This document shows positions 26,577 through 36,324 of a stretch of 42,742 nt of DNA, piece by piece (position 1 is the stretch's first letter; each line of letters starts with the position of its first letter). Source of the DNA: Actinomycetota bacterium (lineage in GTDB: Bacteria; Actinomycetota; Actinomycetes; Streptosporangiales; Streptosporangiaceae); assembly GCA_003242605.1 (NCBI GenBank), contig QGUZ01000009.1, positions 1 through 42,742 on the forward strand, read 5' to 3'. The notes under the pieces were generated by a model. The model was not told the origin of the DNA, ran no database searches, and worked only from the letters and a program-made list of their open reading frames with translations. The position numbers were made by a program, and so were the translations under genes.

Positions 26577-27557
26577 TCAGCCCGGAATGTCGGCGTAGGA
26601 GTGCAGGCTGCCGAAGAAGAGGTTCACCCCGACGAGGTTGAACAGCAGGCAGCCGCAGGCGACGAGCTGGATGATCACACTCCGGGTGCCCCGCCAGCCC
26701 GCGGTGGCGTAGGCGTGCAGGTAGGCCGCGTACGCCAGCCAGGTGATGAACGACCAGACCTCCTTGGGGTCCCAGCCCCAGTAGCGGCCCCAGGCGCGGT
26801 CGGCCCACAGCGCGCCCGCGATCACGGCGAAGGTCCAGATCGGGAACGCGAGCACGATGGCGCGGTGCATCACGCGCTCCAGCGTCCGCCGGTCCGGGAG
26901 CCGTACCGCGCCCGGGCGGCGCACCAGGTAGAGCACGCCGGTGACCCCGGCCAGGAAGAACAGCCCGCTCGCGATGATCGCGGCGCCCACGTGGAGGGCG
27001 AGCCAGTAGGAGTTGAGCGCGGGCACCACCGGTCCGGCCTGGACGTACAGGTAGCGCACGGCGAAGCCGAGCCCGAGCACGGCGGCGACCATGACGAACG
27101 CGCCGAGGAAGCGGATCCGCTGCCGCAGGCCGAGCACGAGGAACGTGGTCACGGCGGCGAAGCAGATCGCGACCGTGAACTCGTACATGTTGCCCCACGG
27201 CCATCGGCCGGCGGACACGCCGCGGGTGACGATGCCGGCGAGGTTCGCCGCCCAGCCCAGCCAGCTGACCGCGACCGCGACGCGTCCCACGGTGGCCGCC
27301 CACGGGGCGTACGGCACGGCCGCGCCGGTCTCCCCGGCGTCGCCGGTCTCCTGCGCGGTGTCCGTCTCGGCCCGGCCCGCCGCTCCCGCGCCGACGGCGA
27401 CGGGCTCGCGGGTCCGCCGGGCGGGCGCCTGGCCGCGGGGGCGGCCGAACGCGAGCTCCAGGGCGTATCCGATCATGGCGCCCAGGTAGAGCAGGACCGT
27501 CACCAGGATGAGCTGGTCGCTCAGCTGGGCGAGTCCGGTGTTGACCTGATTGCCCAC
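26577..27557 (-). CDS. ccsB: Cytochrome c biogenesis protein CcsB/ResC (heme handling)
   Basis: System II cytochrome-c synthetase subunit that works with ResB to export heme and attach it to apocytochromes outside the membrane. The 326-residue polytopic protein ends with the tryptophan-rich heme motif WGRYWGWDPKEVWSFITWLA, flanked by conserved histidines (HVGAAII, HRAIVLAF, LHAYATAG). An N-terminal helix is followed by a ~50-residue alanine/threonine-rich cytosolic insert before the core. GTG start with AAGGAG 7 nt upstream, 4 bp after resB. Confidence 0.95.
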   Translation of the reverse strand: MGNQVNTGLAQLSDQLILVTVLLYLGAMIGYALELAFGRPRGQAPARRTREPVAVGAGAAGRAETDTAQETGDAGETGAAVPYAPWAATVGRVAVAVSWLGWAANLAGIVTRGVSAGRWPWGNMYEFTVAICFAAVTTFLVLGLRQRIRFLGAFVMVAAVLGLGFAVRYLYVQAGPVVPALNSYWLALHVGAAIIASGLFFLAGVTGVLYLVRRPGAVRLPDRRTLERVMHRAIVLAFPIWTFAVIAGALWADRAWGRYWGWDPKEVWSFITWLAYAAYLHAYATAGWRGTRSVIIQLVACGCLLFNLVGVNLFFGSLHSYADIPG

Positions 27558-27561
27558 CGTG

Positions 27562-29217
<1,656 letters not shown>

Positions 29218-29218
29218 G

Positions 29219-29953
29219 TCAGATCACCGGCCTGAACCCGCCGATCCAGCCCTGCATGCCGGCGACGAGCTCGGTCCACAGCCCGGTCACGAGCAGCAGG
29301 CCCACGGCGACGAGCATGCCGCCGCCGATGCGGGTGATGAGCTGCGTGTGCCGCCGCAGCGCCCGGAAGGCGTGCAGCGCCTGTCGGTAGGCGAGCCCGG
29401 CGAGCACGAACGGCAGGCCGAGCCCGAGCGCGTACCCGAACGCGAGCGCCGCGCCGCGCGCCGCGCTGCCCTGGTCGAGGGAGAGCCCGAGCACGACGGC
29501 GAGCGTGGGGCCGATGCACGGCGTCCAGCCGAGCCCGAACACCACGCCGAGCAGCGGCGCCCCGGCGAGGCCGGCCGCGGGCAGCCGCGAGATGCGGTAG
29601 TCGCGCTGCAGGCCCGGGATGAAGCCGAGGAACGCGAGCCCGAGCACGACGGTGACCCCGCCGAGCACCCGGGTGATCACCTCGGCGTTCGCGTGCAGCG
29701 CCGCGCCGACGCCGCCGAACAGCGCGCCGCCGGCGACGAACACCACGGCGAAGCCCAGCACGAACAGCGCGCTGCCGAGCACCATGCGGCCCCGCCTGGG
29801 GTCGCCGCTCATCCCGGTGACGTACGACAGGTAGCCGGGCACGAGCGGGAGCACGCACGGCGAGAGGAAGGAGACGACCCCGGCCGCCACGGCGATCGGC
29901 AGCGCCACGAGGAGCGAGCCCGCCGCGACCGTGTCGGCGAGCCCGTCAGCCAC
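29219..29953 (-). CDS. ccdA: Thiol-disulfide transmembrane transporter CcdA
   Basis: Carries reducing equivalents from cytosolic thioredoxin across the membrane to the TlpA-like protein, keeping apocytochrome c cysteines reduced. The 244-residue protein has six helices with the redox cysteines Cys33 in SFLSPCVLPLVPGYLSYVTG and Cys146 in GLGWTPCIGPTLA. GTG start lies 8 bp inside the 3' end of the TlpA-like gene, so the two are translationally coupled. Confidence 0.95.
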   Translation of the reverse strand: MADGLADTVAAGSLLVALPIAVAAGVVSFLSPCVLPLVPGYLSYVTGMSGDPRRGRMVLGSALFVLGFAVVFVAGGALFGGVGAALHANAEVITRVLGGVTVVLGLAFLGFIPGLQRDYRISRLPAAGLAGAPLLGVVFGLGWTPCIGPTLAVVLGLSLDQGSAARGAALAFGYALGLGLPFVLAGLAYRQALHAFRALRRHTQLITRIGGGMLVAVGLLLVTGLWTELVAGMQGWIGGFRPVI

Positions 29954-30530
29954 CGCCGCCCTCCCCGCTCACCTTCGTCACCACGTCGAGCAGCGCGGAG
30001 TGCTTCACCTCGCCGAGCGCGCGGGCGGCGATGCGGCCCTGCCGGTCGATCACGAGCGTGGTGGGGATCGCGGCGGGCGGCACCGTGCCGTTGAAGGCGA
30101 GCGCGACCTTGCCCGGCTGGTCGAAGATGCTGGGGTAGCCGAGCTCGAACCGGCGCTGGAAGGCGAGCGCGTCGGCCTTGCGGTCCTTGAAGTCCACGCC
30201 GAGGAACGTCACCCCGCGGTCCTTGGTCCGCTCGGCGACGTCCTTGAGCGTGGGGGCCTCGCTGCGGCACGGCGCGCACCAGGAGGCCCAGAAGTTGAGC
30301 ACGACCACCTTGCCCTTGTGGTCGGCGAGCGCGACGCGGTCGCCCTCCAGCGTCTCGCCCTCGATCGCGGGGGCCTGGCGACGCGCGGCCGGTTCGAAGA
30401 GCTGCACGCGTCCGTCACCGGCGACGTACCGGGTGTCGCTCGACTGGTCGGCCGTGGACTGGCCGCCCGCGCAGCCCGACAGGACCGCACCGGCCAGCGC
30501 GGCGATCAGAACGATGGCTTTCCTGGACAC
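29946..30530 (-). CDS. TlpA/ResA-like thioredoxin-fold lipoprotein
   Basis: Extracytoplasmic thiol-disulfide reductase that reduces apocytochrome c cysteines, fed by CcdA. The 194-residue product has a lipoprotein signal with lipobox LSGC (lipidated Cys20), then a thioredoxin fold with VVVLNFWASWCAPCRSEAPT (Cys85, Cys88) and the cis-proline segment AIPTTLVID. GTG start. First of four tightly packed ccs genes; it would be the ResA equivalent. Confidence 0.93.
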   Translation of the reverse strand: MSRKAIVLIAALAGAVLSGCAGGQSTADQSSDTRYVAGDGRVQLFEPAARRQAPAIEGETLEGDRVALADHKGKVVVLNFWASWCAPCRSEAPTLKDVAERTKDRGVTFLGVDFKDRKADALAFQRRFELGYPSIFDQPGKVALAFNGTVPPAAIPTTLVIDRQGRIAARALGEVKHSALLDVVTKVSGEGGGG

Positions 30531-30618
30531 GACAGGACGTCTCCTCGCACTACACCCGGTAGAGCGTCACAGTACCCGGTCGAGGCGTAGGTCCCGGAAC
30601 CGGGGTTCGCGCGCGCGG

Positions 30619-31260
30619 CTAGGCCCCGGAGGGCGGTTCGGGCCCGCGCAGCAGCGCGGCCGCGGGCTCGCTGTATCCGATGCTGATCAGGCGGTCGCCT
30701 TCGAAGGTGAGGGTGGTGAGGCTCGCCAGTGCGCACTGGCGGCGGCGCGGGTCGTGCCACAGCCGGCGGCGCTCCGCGGCGAGGCGGATGACCCAGATCG
30801 GAAGCTGGTGCGAGACGAGTACGGCCTCATGCCCGCGGGCCGCCGCACGCGACTCGTCGATCACCGTTTTCATGCGCCGCACCACGTCGATGTACGGCTC
30901 GCCCCACGAGGGTCGAAAGGGGTTCCACAGGTAGCGGTAGTGACGTGGACTGCGCAGCACGCCGCGCCCGACGCCGATCCGATGCCCCTGGAACACGTTG
31001 TCGGCCTCGATGAGCCGCTCGTCGATCTTCACCTCCAGGCCGAGTCGCTCGGCGAGCGGTGCGGCCGTCTCCCGCGCGCGCTCCAGAGGTGAGCTGGCGA
31101 TCAGCACGATGTCCCGGTCGGCGAGCGCCTTCGCCACCAGCTCGGCCATCTGCCGCCCGGTGCTCGACAGGTGGTATCCGGGCAGCCGGCCGTACAGGAC
31201 GCCGTCGGGATTGTGCACCTCGCCGTGCCGCAGTAGGTGAACGACAGTCGTGTCAGCCAT
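30619..31260 (-). CDS. Histidine phosphatase superfamily protein
   Basis: A 213-residue phosphoglycerate-mutase-like phosphatase. The active-site pieces are present: LLRHGEVHNP with Arg11 and nucleophile His12, Arg61 in SSPLERARETA, Glu85 in RLIEAD, and His151 in VLVSHQLPIW. Substrate unknown. From memory, mycobacteria keep a homologue in the same place between hemL and the tlpA-ccdA-resB-ccsB genes, so a role tied to cytochrome-c maturation or heme is plausible but unproven. It precedes the TlpA-like gene by 88 bp. Confidence 0.9.
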   Translation of the reverse strand: MADTTVVHLLRHGEVHNPDGVLYGRLPGYHLSSTGRQMAELVAKALADRDIVLIASSPLERARETAAPLAERLGLEVKIDERLIEADNVFQGHRIGVGRGVLRSPRHYRYLWNPFRPSWGEPYIDVVRRMKTVIDESRAAARGHEAVLVSHQLPIWVIRLAAERRRLWHDPRRRQCALASLTTLTFEGDRLISIGYSEPAAALLRGPEPPSGA

Positions 31261-31337
31261 GGTGGCCACCAGCTTACCCGCCGGTCGCTTTCGCGCCCGT
31301 GGGCGCACGGGCGGCCACGCGGCGTGGCCGGAGCCGC

Positions 31338-32312
31338 TCAGCTGCCGGATGTGCCCGGTTTGCCCGCCCCGGCGGCGGCCGGCGTCCGGACGGCGAGGTC
31401 GGGGGGTACGGCGTCGACGGTCTCGGCCGCGGCGCGGATCGCGGCGACCGCCGCGCGGATCGCCGGGCGGCGCGCCGCCTCGGTGCGCCACAGCGCGATG
31501 ATGCGGCGCACCGGGCGGGGCCGGATCGGCACCATGCGCACGCCCTCGGGCACCCAGACCCGGCCCAGCCGCGGCACGATGGCGCAGCCGTGGCCCGCGG
31601 CGACGAGGGCGAGCTGGGTGGCGTACTCCTCGGCGTAGCAGGTGATCTCCGGCTCCAGCTCGGCGGAGCGCAGGGTGAACACGAGCCAGTCGTAGCACAT
31701 CTGCCCGGGCGCGTTGCTGATCCACTTCTCCTCGCACAGCTCGTTGAGGTGTACCTCGTCGCGGTCGGCGAGCGGGTGCGAGGCGGGCAGCGCGACGTCG
31801 GCGATGTCCTCCAGGATCGGCGCCCGGGACAGCCCCTCGGGGATGGGGAGCGGCTGGTTCTCCCAGTCCTGGACCACCACCAGGTCGAGCTCGCCGCGGA
31901 GCACGTCGCGGATCTGGCGTTCCGGGTCGCGCTCGTACAGCACGAGTTCGAGGTTGGGGTGCTCGGCCTTGAGCGTGGCGAGCGCCTTCGGCATGATGCC
32001 GCGGGCCGCGGTGGGGAACGCGGCCATGGCGAGCCTGCCAACGACCGCGCCGCGCATCGCCTCGAAGTCGGCCTCCGCCTGCTCCACCATCGCCAGGATG
32101 CGCCCGGCGTGTTCGGCGAGCACGCCCGCGGCGTCGGTGAGCCGCACGCCGCGCCCGCTGCGTTCGAGCAGCGGCGCTCCGGTCTCCCGCTCCAGCTTGG
32201 CGAGCTGCTGGGAGATCGCCGACGGGGTCACCATGAGCGCCTCGGCGGCGGCGACGACGGAGCCGTAGACGGCGACGGCGTGCAGTGCCTTGAGCCGGTT
32301 CAGGTCGAGCAT
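31338..32312 (-). CDS. LysR-family transcriptional regulator
   Basis: A 324-residue LysR regulator. The N-terminal helix-turn-helix is clear: LKALHAVAVYGSVVAAAEAL, TPSAISQQLAKLERETGAPL, then LLERSGRGVRLTDAAGVLAE (1-70), followed by the linker helix and a substrate-binding domain beginning RLAMAAFPTAARGIMPKAL. The last ~30 residues are disordered. It is divergent from a small basic ORF, the usual arrangement for a LysR target, and sits between hemL and the ccs operon. Effector unknown. Confidence 0.95.
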   Translation of the reverse strand: MLDLNRLKALHAVAVYGSVVAAAEALMVTPSAISQQLAKLERETGAPLLERSGRGVRLTDAAGVLAEHAGRILAMVEQAEADFEAMRGAVVGRLAMAAFPTAARGIMPKALATLKAEHPNLELVLYERDPERQIRDVLRGELDLVVVQDWENQPLPIPEGLSRAPILEDIADVALPASHPLADRDEVHLNELCEEKWISNAPGQMCYDWLVFTLRSAELEPEITCYAEEYATQLALVAAGHGCAIVPRLGRVWVPEGVRMVPIRPRPVRRIIALWRTEAARRPAIRAAVAAIRAAAETVDAVPPDLAVRTPAAAGAGKPGTSGS

Positions 32313-32384
32313 GTAGCAACTCTAAACCATATGGCCAAGAAAGTCTCGATTGTCCTTCACTGTTTAGCGATGAATGATTGATCC
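32313..32384. promoter_or_regulatory. LysR divergent promoter region with CCATATGG dyad
   Basis: An AT-richer 72-bp gap between the LysR gene and the small plus-strand ORF. It contains the palindrome CCATATGG (32327-32334) inside the imperfect dyad CTAAACCATATGGCCAAG. LysR proteins usually bind such T-N11-A-type dyads in divergent promoters, so this is the likely autoregulatory site. Confidence 0.4.
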
Positions 32385-32612
32385 ATGACTTTCCTTCACC
32401 ACCTCTTCATCAAGAAGCCGGGCGACTCCCGCCCCTCCTACCTCGCCGCCCTCGCCGCCGAGGCACGCAACACCCGCGCCGCCCGCCGCCGTCGCCGCGA
32501 GGAGGAGGCCGACGAGCGCGGGCGCTCCGGCCCAGCCGGCCGCCGTCTCGGGCCGGGCCCGCCGCGCGCGGCGGCGATCCGGCCGGGACGGCCGGGGCCG
32601 TGCGCGGCGTGA
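32385..32612 (+). CDS. Small basic protein divergent from LysR
   Basis: A 75-residue ORF starting MTFLHHLFIKKPGDSRPSYL. Its first half (LAALAAEARNTRAARRRRRE) looks like a basic helix; the second half is proline/arginine-rich and may be random. No Shine-Dalgarno site is visible, so translation might be leaderless. It is the natural LysR target by position. A related sequence (SYLAAEARERRARQRRRAR) reappears 300 bp downstream. No function assigned; it may not be real. Confidence 0.45.
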   Translation: MTFLHHLFIKKPGDSRPSYLAALAAEARNTRAARRRRREEEADERGRSGPAGRRLGPGPPRAAAIRPGRPGPCAA

Positions 32613-32718
32613 GAGCGCTCCCGGCCCGGGGCCGACCGGCCTCGGGCCGTGCCGTACGGCGCGCGGCCCGCGGGAACGTGACCGGCCGGCCCGGCCGCGG
32701 TCCTGGCGCCGGCACGGC

Positions 32719-32898
32719 TCCTACCTCGCCGCCGAGGCACGCGAGCGGCGCGCCCGGCAGCGGCGCAGGGCACGGCAGGCCGCCGCACGGGCCGGCGAAC
32801 GCACCGGGCCGCCGCCCGATGCGCCGGTCGTAGCGCCGGACACGCCCGACCGGCCGGCCCGCGAGCCGGCCGGGAACCGCGAGGAACGGGTGAGATGA
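32719..32898 (+). pseudogene. Possible remnant copy of the small basic ORF
   Basis: TCCTACCTCGCCGCC and GCCGAGGCACGC, present near 32435-32470, recur here fused into one block. The frame encodes SYLAAEARERRARQRRRAR and continues about 40 codons to TGA, but no ATG, GTG or TTG opens it. It may be a truncated duplicate, or an intact gene with a hidden frameshift, or coincidence in GC-rich DNA. Confidence 0.25.
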
Positions 32899-33116
32899 GC
32901 GAGGGCCGGAGCGGACGCCCACCCCGGACGTTCGCCCGGCCCTCCCACGGGTTCTCCCGGGTTCGCCGCGCTCCGCGGCGAACCCGCGACGGGGCACGCG
33001 ACCCCGCGCCCGCGCCGCACGGCAGGGCGACGACGCGGGTACGGCACGGCGAACGGCCGCAGGCCCGCGCACCGGCCCGCCCGGGCCGTCCGCCCGTCAC
33101 ACCGCCCGCAATACGC

Positions 33117-33151
33117 GGCCGCCCGCACACCGCGGCGGCGTGCGGGCGGCC
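33117..33151 (-). terminator. hemL terminator, 12-bp perfect stem
   Basis: GGCCGCCCGCAC (33117-33128) pairs exactly with GTGCGGGCGGCC (33140-33151) around an 11-nt loop, about 47 nt past the hemL stop on the minus strand. It would end the rex-hem transcript before the LysR gene. Confidence 0.65.
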
Positions 33152-33197
33152 ATCGGCCTCCGGCGGGCGGTACGCGCGCGGCGACCGCCCCCACCGG

Positions 33198-34499
33198 CTA
33201 GCCGCGCGCCGATGCCGCGGCGGCCGCCTTGGCGGCCGCGGGCAGCGCCTCGACCACCTGCGAGATCGCCGCGTCGTCGTGCGCGGCCGAGACGAACCAG
33301 GCCTCGAACGCCGACGGCGGCAGGTAGACGCCCCGGTCGAGCATGGCGTGGAAGAACGCGGTGAACGCGGCGGTGTCCTGCCGCCGGGCGGTGGCGAAGT
33401 CCGTGACGTCCTCGTCGATGAAGAAGATCGAGAACAGGTTGCCCGCCCGCTGCAGCCGGTGCGGCACGCCCGCGGCGGCGAGCGCCTCGGTCGCCGCGTC
33501 GCCGATCGCGGCCGCGGCCGCGTTCACCCGCGCGTAGACGGCGTCGTCGCAGGCGCGCAGCGTGGCGAGCCCGGCGGCGCAGGCGAGCGGGTTGCCGGAC
33601 AGCGTGCCCGCCTGGTACACCGGGCCCTCCGGCGCGAGGTGGGCCATCACCTCGGCCCGGCCGCCGAACGCCGCGGCCGGCAGCCCGCCGCCCATCACCT
33701 TGCCGAACGTCATCAGGTCCGCGTCGACCGGGTCGATGCCGTACCAGCCGGACCGGGACACGCGGAAGCCGGTGAGCACCTCGTCGATGATGAGCAGCGC
33801 CCCGTGCCGCGTGCACAGCTCGCGCAGCCGCCGGTTGAAGCCCTCCCGCGGCGGCACCACGCCCATGTTCGCCGGGCACGCCTCGGTGATCACGCACGCG
33901 ATCTCGTCACCGACCTCGGCGAACGCGGCCTCCACCGCCTCCACCGAGTTGTACGGCAGCACGATCGTGTCGGCCGCCGACGCCCCGGTCACCCCGGGGG
34001 TGTCCGGCAGCCCGAAGGTGACCACGCCCGACCCGGCCGAGGCGAGCAGCGCGTCCACGTGGCCGTGGTAGCACCCGGCGAACTTCACCACCTTCGACCG
34101 GCCGGTGAAGCCGCGCGCCAGCCGTACCGCGGTCATCGTCGCCTCGGTGCCGGAGTTGACCAGCCGCACCTTCTCCACCGGGGCGACGCGGTTGACGATC
34201 TCCTCGGCGAGCTCCACCTCGCGCGGGGTGGCGGTGCCGAACGAGGTGCCCTGCGCGGCCGCCTCGGTGAGCGCCGCGACCACCTCGGGGTGGGCGTGGC
34301 CGAGGATCATCGGCCCCCACGAGCAGACCAGGTCGACGTACCGGTTGCCGTCGGCGTCGAACACGTACGGCCCCGCCCCCGACACCATGAACCGGGGCGT
34401 GCCGCCCACCGCGCCGAACGCGCGGACCGGCGAGTTCACTCCGCCCGGCACGACCGCCCGGGCGCGCTCGAACAGCTCCTTCGACCTCTCGTCGCCCAT
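33198..34499 (-). CDS. hemL: Glutamate-1-semialdehyde 2,1-aminomutase
   Basis: PLP enzyme that makes 5-aminolevulinate from glutamate-1-semialdehyde, the second step of the C5 heme pathway, after HemA. The 433-residue product shows PGGVNSPVRAF near the start, LVNSGTEATMTAVRLARGFT, LLIIDEVLTGFRVSRSGWYG (Asp239) and the PLP lysine Lys267 in LMTFGKVMGGGLPAAAFGG. ATG 34499 is chosen over GTG 34526 because GGAGG lies 6 nt upstream. It is last in the heme operon, with a strong terminator behind it. Confidence 0.97.
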   Translation of the reverse strand: MGDERSKELFERARAVVPGGVNSPVRAFGAVGGTPRFMVSGAGPYVFDADGNRYVDLVCSWGPMILGHAHPEVVAALTEAAAQGTSFGTATPREVELAEEIVNRVAPVEKVRLVNSGTEATMTAVRLARGFTGRSKVVKFAGCYHGHVDALLASAGSGVVTFGLPDTPGVTGASAADTIVLPYNSVEAVEAAFAEVGDEIACVITEACPANMGVVPPREGFNRRLRELCTRHGALLIIDEVLTGFRVSRSGWYGIDPVDADLMTFGKVMGGGLPAAAFGGRAEVMAHLAPEGPVYQAGTLSGNPLACAAGLATLRACDDAVYARVNAAAAAIGDAATEALAAAGVPHRLQRAGNLFSIFFIDEDVTDFATARRQDTAAFTAFFHAMLDRGVYLPPSAFEAWFVSAAHDDAAISQVVEALPAAAKAAAAASARG

Positions 34500-34572
34500 C
34501 GGGCGCCCTCCGCTTCGCTCGCTCACCGCACCAGGGTACGGCGGGCCTGCCGCGGCCCCGCGCCCGCTCCGG

Positions 34573-35217
34573 CTACTCCAGGAAGTCCGCCAGATGGTCG
34601 AGCACGCGCAGCGGGTCGGGCAGCGCCGCGCCGACCGGCGGGCGCAGCCAGGTCACCGCGCCCCCGTCGCGCAGCGCCGACGGCGGGGCGAGCACGTAGC
34701 TGTCGCGGCAGTGCCAGCGCAGCCCCGGCTTGTCGTCGATCGTCTCCGGGTAGCAGTCGAGCTGACAGGACCACCACTCGTCCTCGTCCTCGGGCGCGCC
34801 CCGGGTCGCGACGAAAAAAAGGACCCGGTCGCCCCTCTCGGCGACCGGGCCGACCTGGAAGCCGGCGGCGTCCATCCCCGACAGCGCCCGCAGACCGGCG
34901 GCACGGGGCACGTCGAACACGTCGAACACCCGGCCCGTCGGCAGGATCACGTTCGCCTCGGGGTCCCGTTCCCACCACCGCCGCAGCAGCTCCGGGTCGG
35001 TCGTCGCCTGGATCGCCCAGCCCGGCGACAGCGGGTGGCCGCCGGGATCGGGACAGCCGAGCCGGTCACAGGAGCAGGCCCGGCCGCCCTTGTCGAGCGG
35101 GTGCGCCCCCGGCACGCAGGCCCAGCCCAGTTCGGCGTACTCGAGAACCGCGCGGATGATCTCCGCCGACCCATGCCTGCGTCGTTTGGACCGACGAGTC
35201 AGCGGAACCCCCACCAT
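34573..35217 (-). CDS. Prim-Pol-like (bifunctional primase/polymerase N-terminal domain) protein
   Basis: A 214-residue stand-alone protein of the archaeo-eukaryotic primase-like fold. It shows a cysteine cluster CSCDRLGCPDPGGHP (Cys48, 50, 55) followed by PL-PGW, typical of the bifunctional DNA primase/polymerase N-terminal domain, then ANVILPTGRVFDVFDVP, and late RWHCRDSYVLAPPS. The metal motif expected as D-x-D reads D-V-P at 102-104 (with another Asp at 99), so catalysis is doubtful. No helicase domain follows. ATG 35217 has GAGGAG upstream. It sits between hemB and hemL, an odd place for a primase. Confidence 0.8.
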   Translation of the reverse strand: MVGVPLTRRSKRRRHGSAEIIRAVLEYAELGWACVPGAHPLDKGGRACSCDRLGCPDPGGHPLSPGWAIQATTDPELLRRWWERDPEANVILPTGRVFDVFDVPRAAGLRALSGMDAAGFQVGPVAERGDRVLFFVATRGAPEDEDEWWSCQLDCYPETIDDKPGLRWHCRDSYVLAPPSALRDGGAVTWLRPPVGAALPDPLRVLDHLADFLE

Positions 35218-35267
35218 TCACGCTCCTCCCCGACTCTCCGCCGGCCCTCGCGCCCGGCGGATGAGAT

Positions 35268-36278
35268 TCAGGATAGGACCCGCGCAATCTCGGTGGCCCA
35301 GTAGGTCAGGATGAGGTCCGCGCCCGCCCGGCGGATCGCGATCAGCGACTCCATGATCACGCGCTCCCGGTCGAGCCAGCCGTTCCGGGCGGCCGCCTCG
35401 ATCATCGCGTACTCGCCGCTCACCTGGTACGCCGCGACCGGCACGTCGACCGCGTCGCGCACCTGGCGCAGCACGTCGAGGTAGGCGAGCGCGGGCTTCA
35501 CCATCACCGCGTCGGCCCCCTCGGCGAGGTCGAGCCGCACCTCGCGCAGCGCCTCCCCGATCGGCCCGGCCGGGTCCTGCTGGTAGGCGCTGCGGTCGCC
35601 GAACCGCGGGGCGCACTCGGCGGCGTCCCGGAACGGGCCGTAGAACGCCGAGGCGTACTTGGCCGAGTAGGCGAGGATCGGGATGTGCGGGAACCCGTTT
35701 GCGTCGAGCGCGCCGCGGATCGCCGCGACCTGGCCGTCCATCATCCCGCTCGGCGCGATCACCTGGGAGCCCGCGGCCGCCTGCGCCACCGCGATCGACG
35801 CGTAGCGCTCCAGCGTGGCGTCGTTGTCCACCTCGCCGTCCTCGGTGAGCAGGCCGCAGTGCCCGTGGTCGGTGTACTCGTCGAGGCACAGGTCGGTCAT
35901 GACCACGAGCGCGTCGCCGACCTCGGCGGCGAGGTCGGCGACGGCGAGCTGCACGATGCCCTCGGGGTCGTCGGCGGCCGAGCCGCGGGCGTCCTTGACC
36001 GCCGGGACGCCGAACAGGATCACGCCGCCCACGCCCGCCTCGGCGGCCTCGGCCGCGGCCTTGCGCAGCGAGTCGCGGGTGTGCTGCACCACGCCCGGCA
36101 TCGAGGCGACCGGCTGCGGCTCGGTGATGCCCTCCTTGACGAACATCGGCAGGATGAGCTGGGCCGGGTGCAGCCGGGTCCCGGCCATCAGGCGGCGCAT
36201 CGCGGCGCCGCGGCGCAGCCGGCGCGGCCGTACCGCGGGGAACGCCCCGCCCGCGGGCAACTCGGCACTCACTGCCAT
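35268..36278 (-). CDS. hemB: Delta-aminolevulinic acid dehydratase (porphobilinogen synthase)
   Basis: Condenses two 5-aminolevulinates to porphobilinogen. The 336-residue product has RLHPAQLILPMFVKEG, the metal region DLCLDEYTDHGHCG, and the two catalytic lysines Lys207 (YSAKYASAFYGPFR) and Lys261 (VMVKPALAYLDVL). The metal site has Cys131 and Cys141 but Asp133 where the classic zinc enzymes have the middle Cys, so it is intermediate between zinc- and magnesium-type sites. ATG 36278 has GAGGTG upstream; an in-frame GTG at 36305 is possible. It follows hemD after 42 bp. Confidence 0.97.
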   Translation of the reverse strand: MAVSAELPAGGAFPAVRPRRLRRGAAMRRLMAGTRLHPAQLILPMFVKEGITEPQPVASMPGVVQHTRDSLRKAAAEAAEAGVGGVILFGVPAVKDARGSAADDPEGIVQLAVADLAAEVGDALVVMTDLCLDEYTDHGHCGLLTEDGEVDNDATLERYASIAVAQAAAGSQVIAPSGMMDGQVAAIRGALDANGFPHIPILAYSAKYASAFYGPFRDAAECAPRFGDRSAYQQDPAGPIGEALREVRLDLAEGADAVMVKPALAYLDVLRQVRDAVDVPVAAYQVSGEYAMIEAAARNGWLDRERVIMESLIAIRRAGADLILTYWATEIARVLS

Positions 36279-36279
36279 G

Positions 36280-36324
36280 TCACACCTCTCGCGACTGGTT
36301 CGCACTCTTGCAGGGCGCCGTCAC
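36280..36324 (-). CDS. Candidate near-bridging micro-ORF hemD/hemB, 14 codons
   Basis: GTG in the GTGA overlapping the hemD stop opens a 14-codon frame (MTAPCKSANQSREV) that stops one base before the hemB ATG (TGA-C-ATG), the same arrangement that joins ccdA and resB. It contains the hemB ribosome site. It may be a coupling device or chance. Confidence 0.2.
   Translation of the reverse strand: MTAPCKSANQSREV

Larger units (their letters stand above)
32613..33197. other. 585-bp region without a confident gene; holds degenerate repeat and hemL terminator
   Basis: No frame has both a start with ribosome site and protein-like composition. At 32719-32742 the DNA repeats the sequence encoding SYLAA-EAR from the small ORF at 32385, minus 9 bp, in a frame open to a TGA near 32898 but with no start codon. 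A strong hairpin lies at 33117-33151. Confidence 0.5.

Noticed and set aside
30619..32319. A single 566-codon protein spanning the phosphatase and LysR region
   Set aside because: The upstream part is out of frame with the real LysR gene and low-complexity; the phosphatase starts at 31260 with a normal N-terminus.
32895..35159. Plus-strand 754-codon frame over hemL
   Set aside because: Antisense shadow of hemL and the Prim-Pol-like gene; composition typical of reverse frames.
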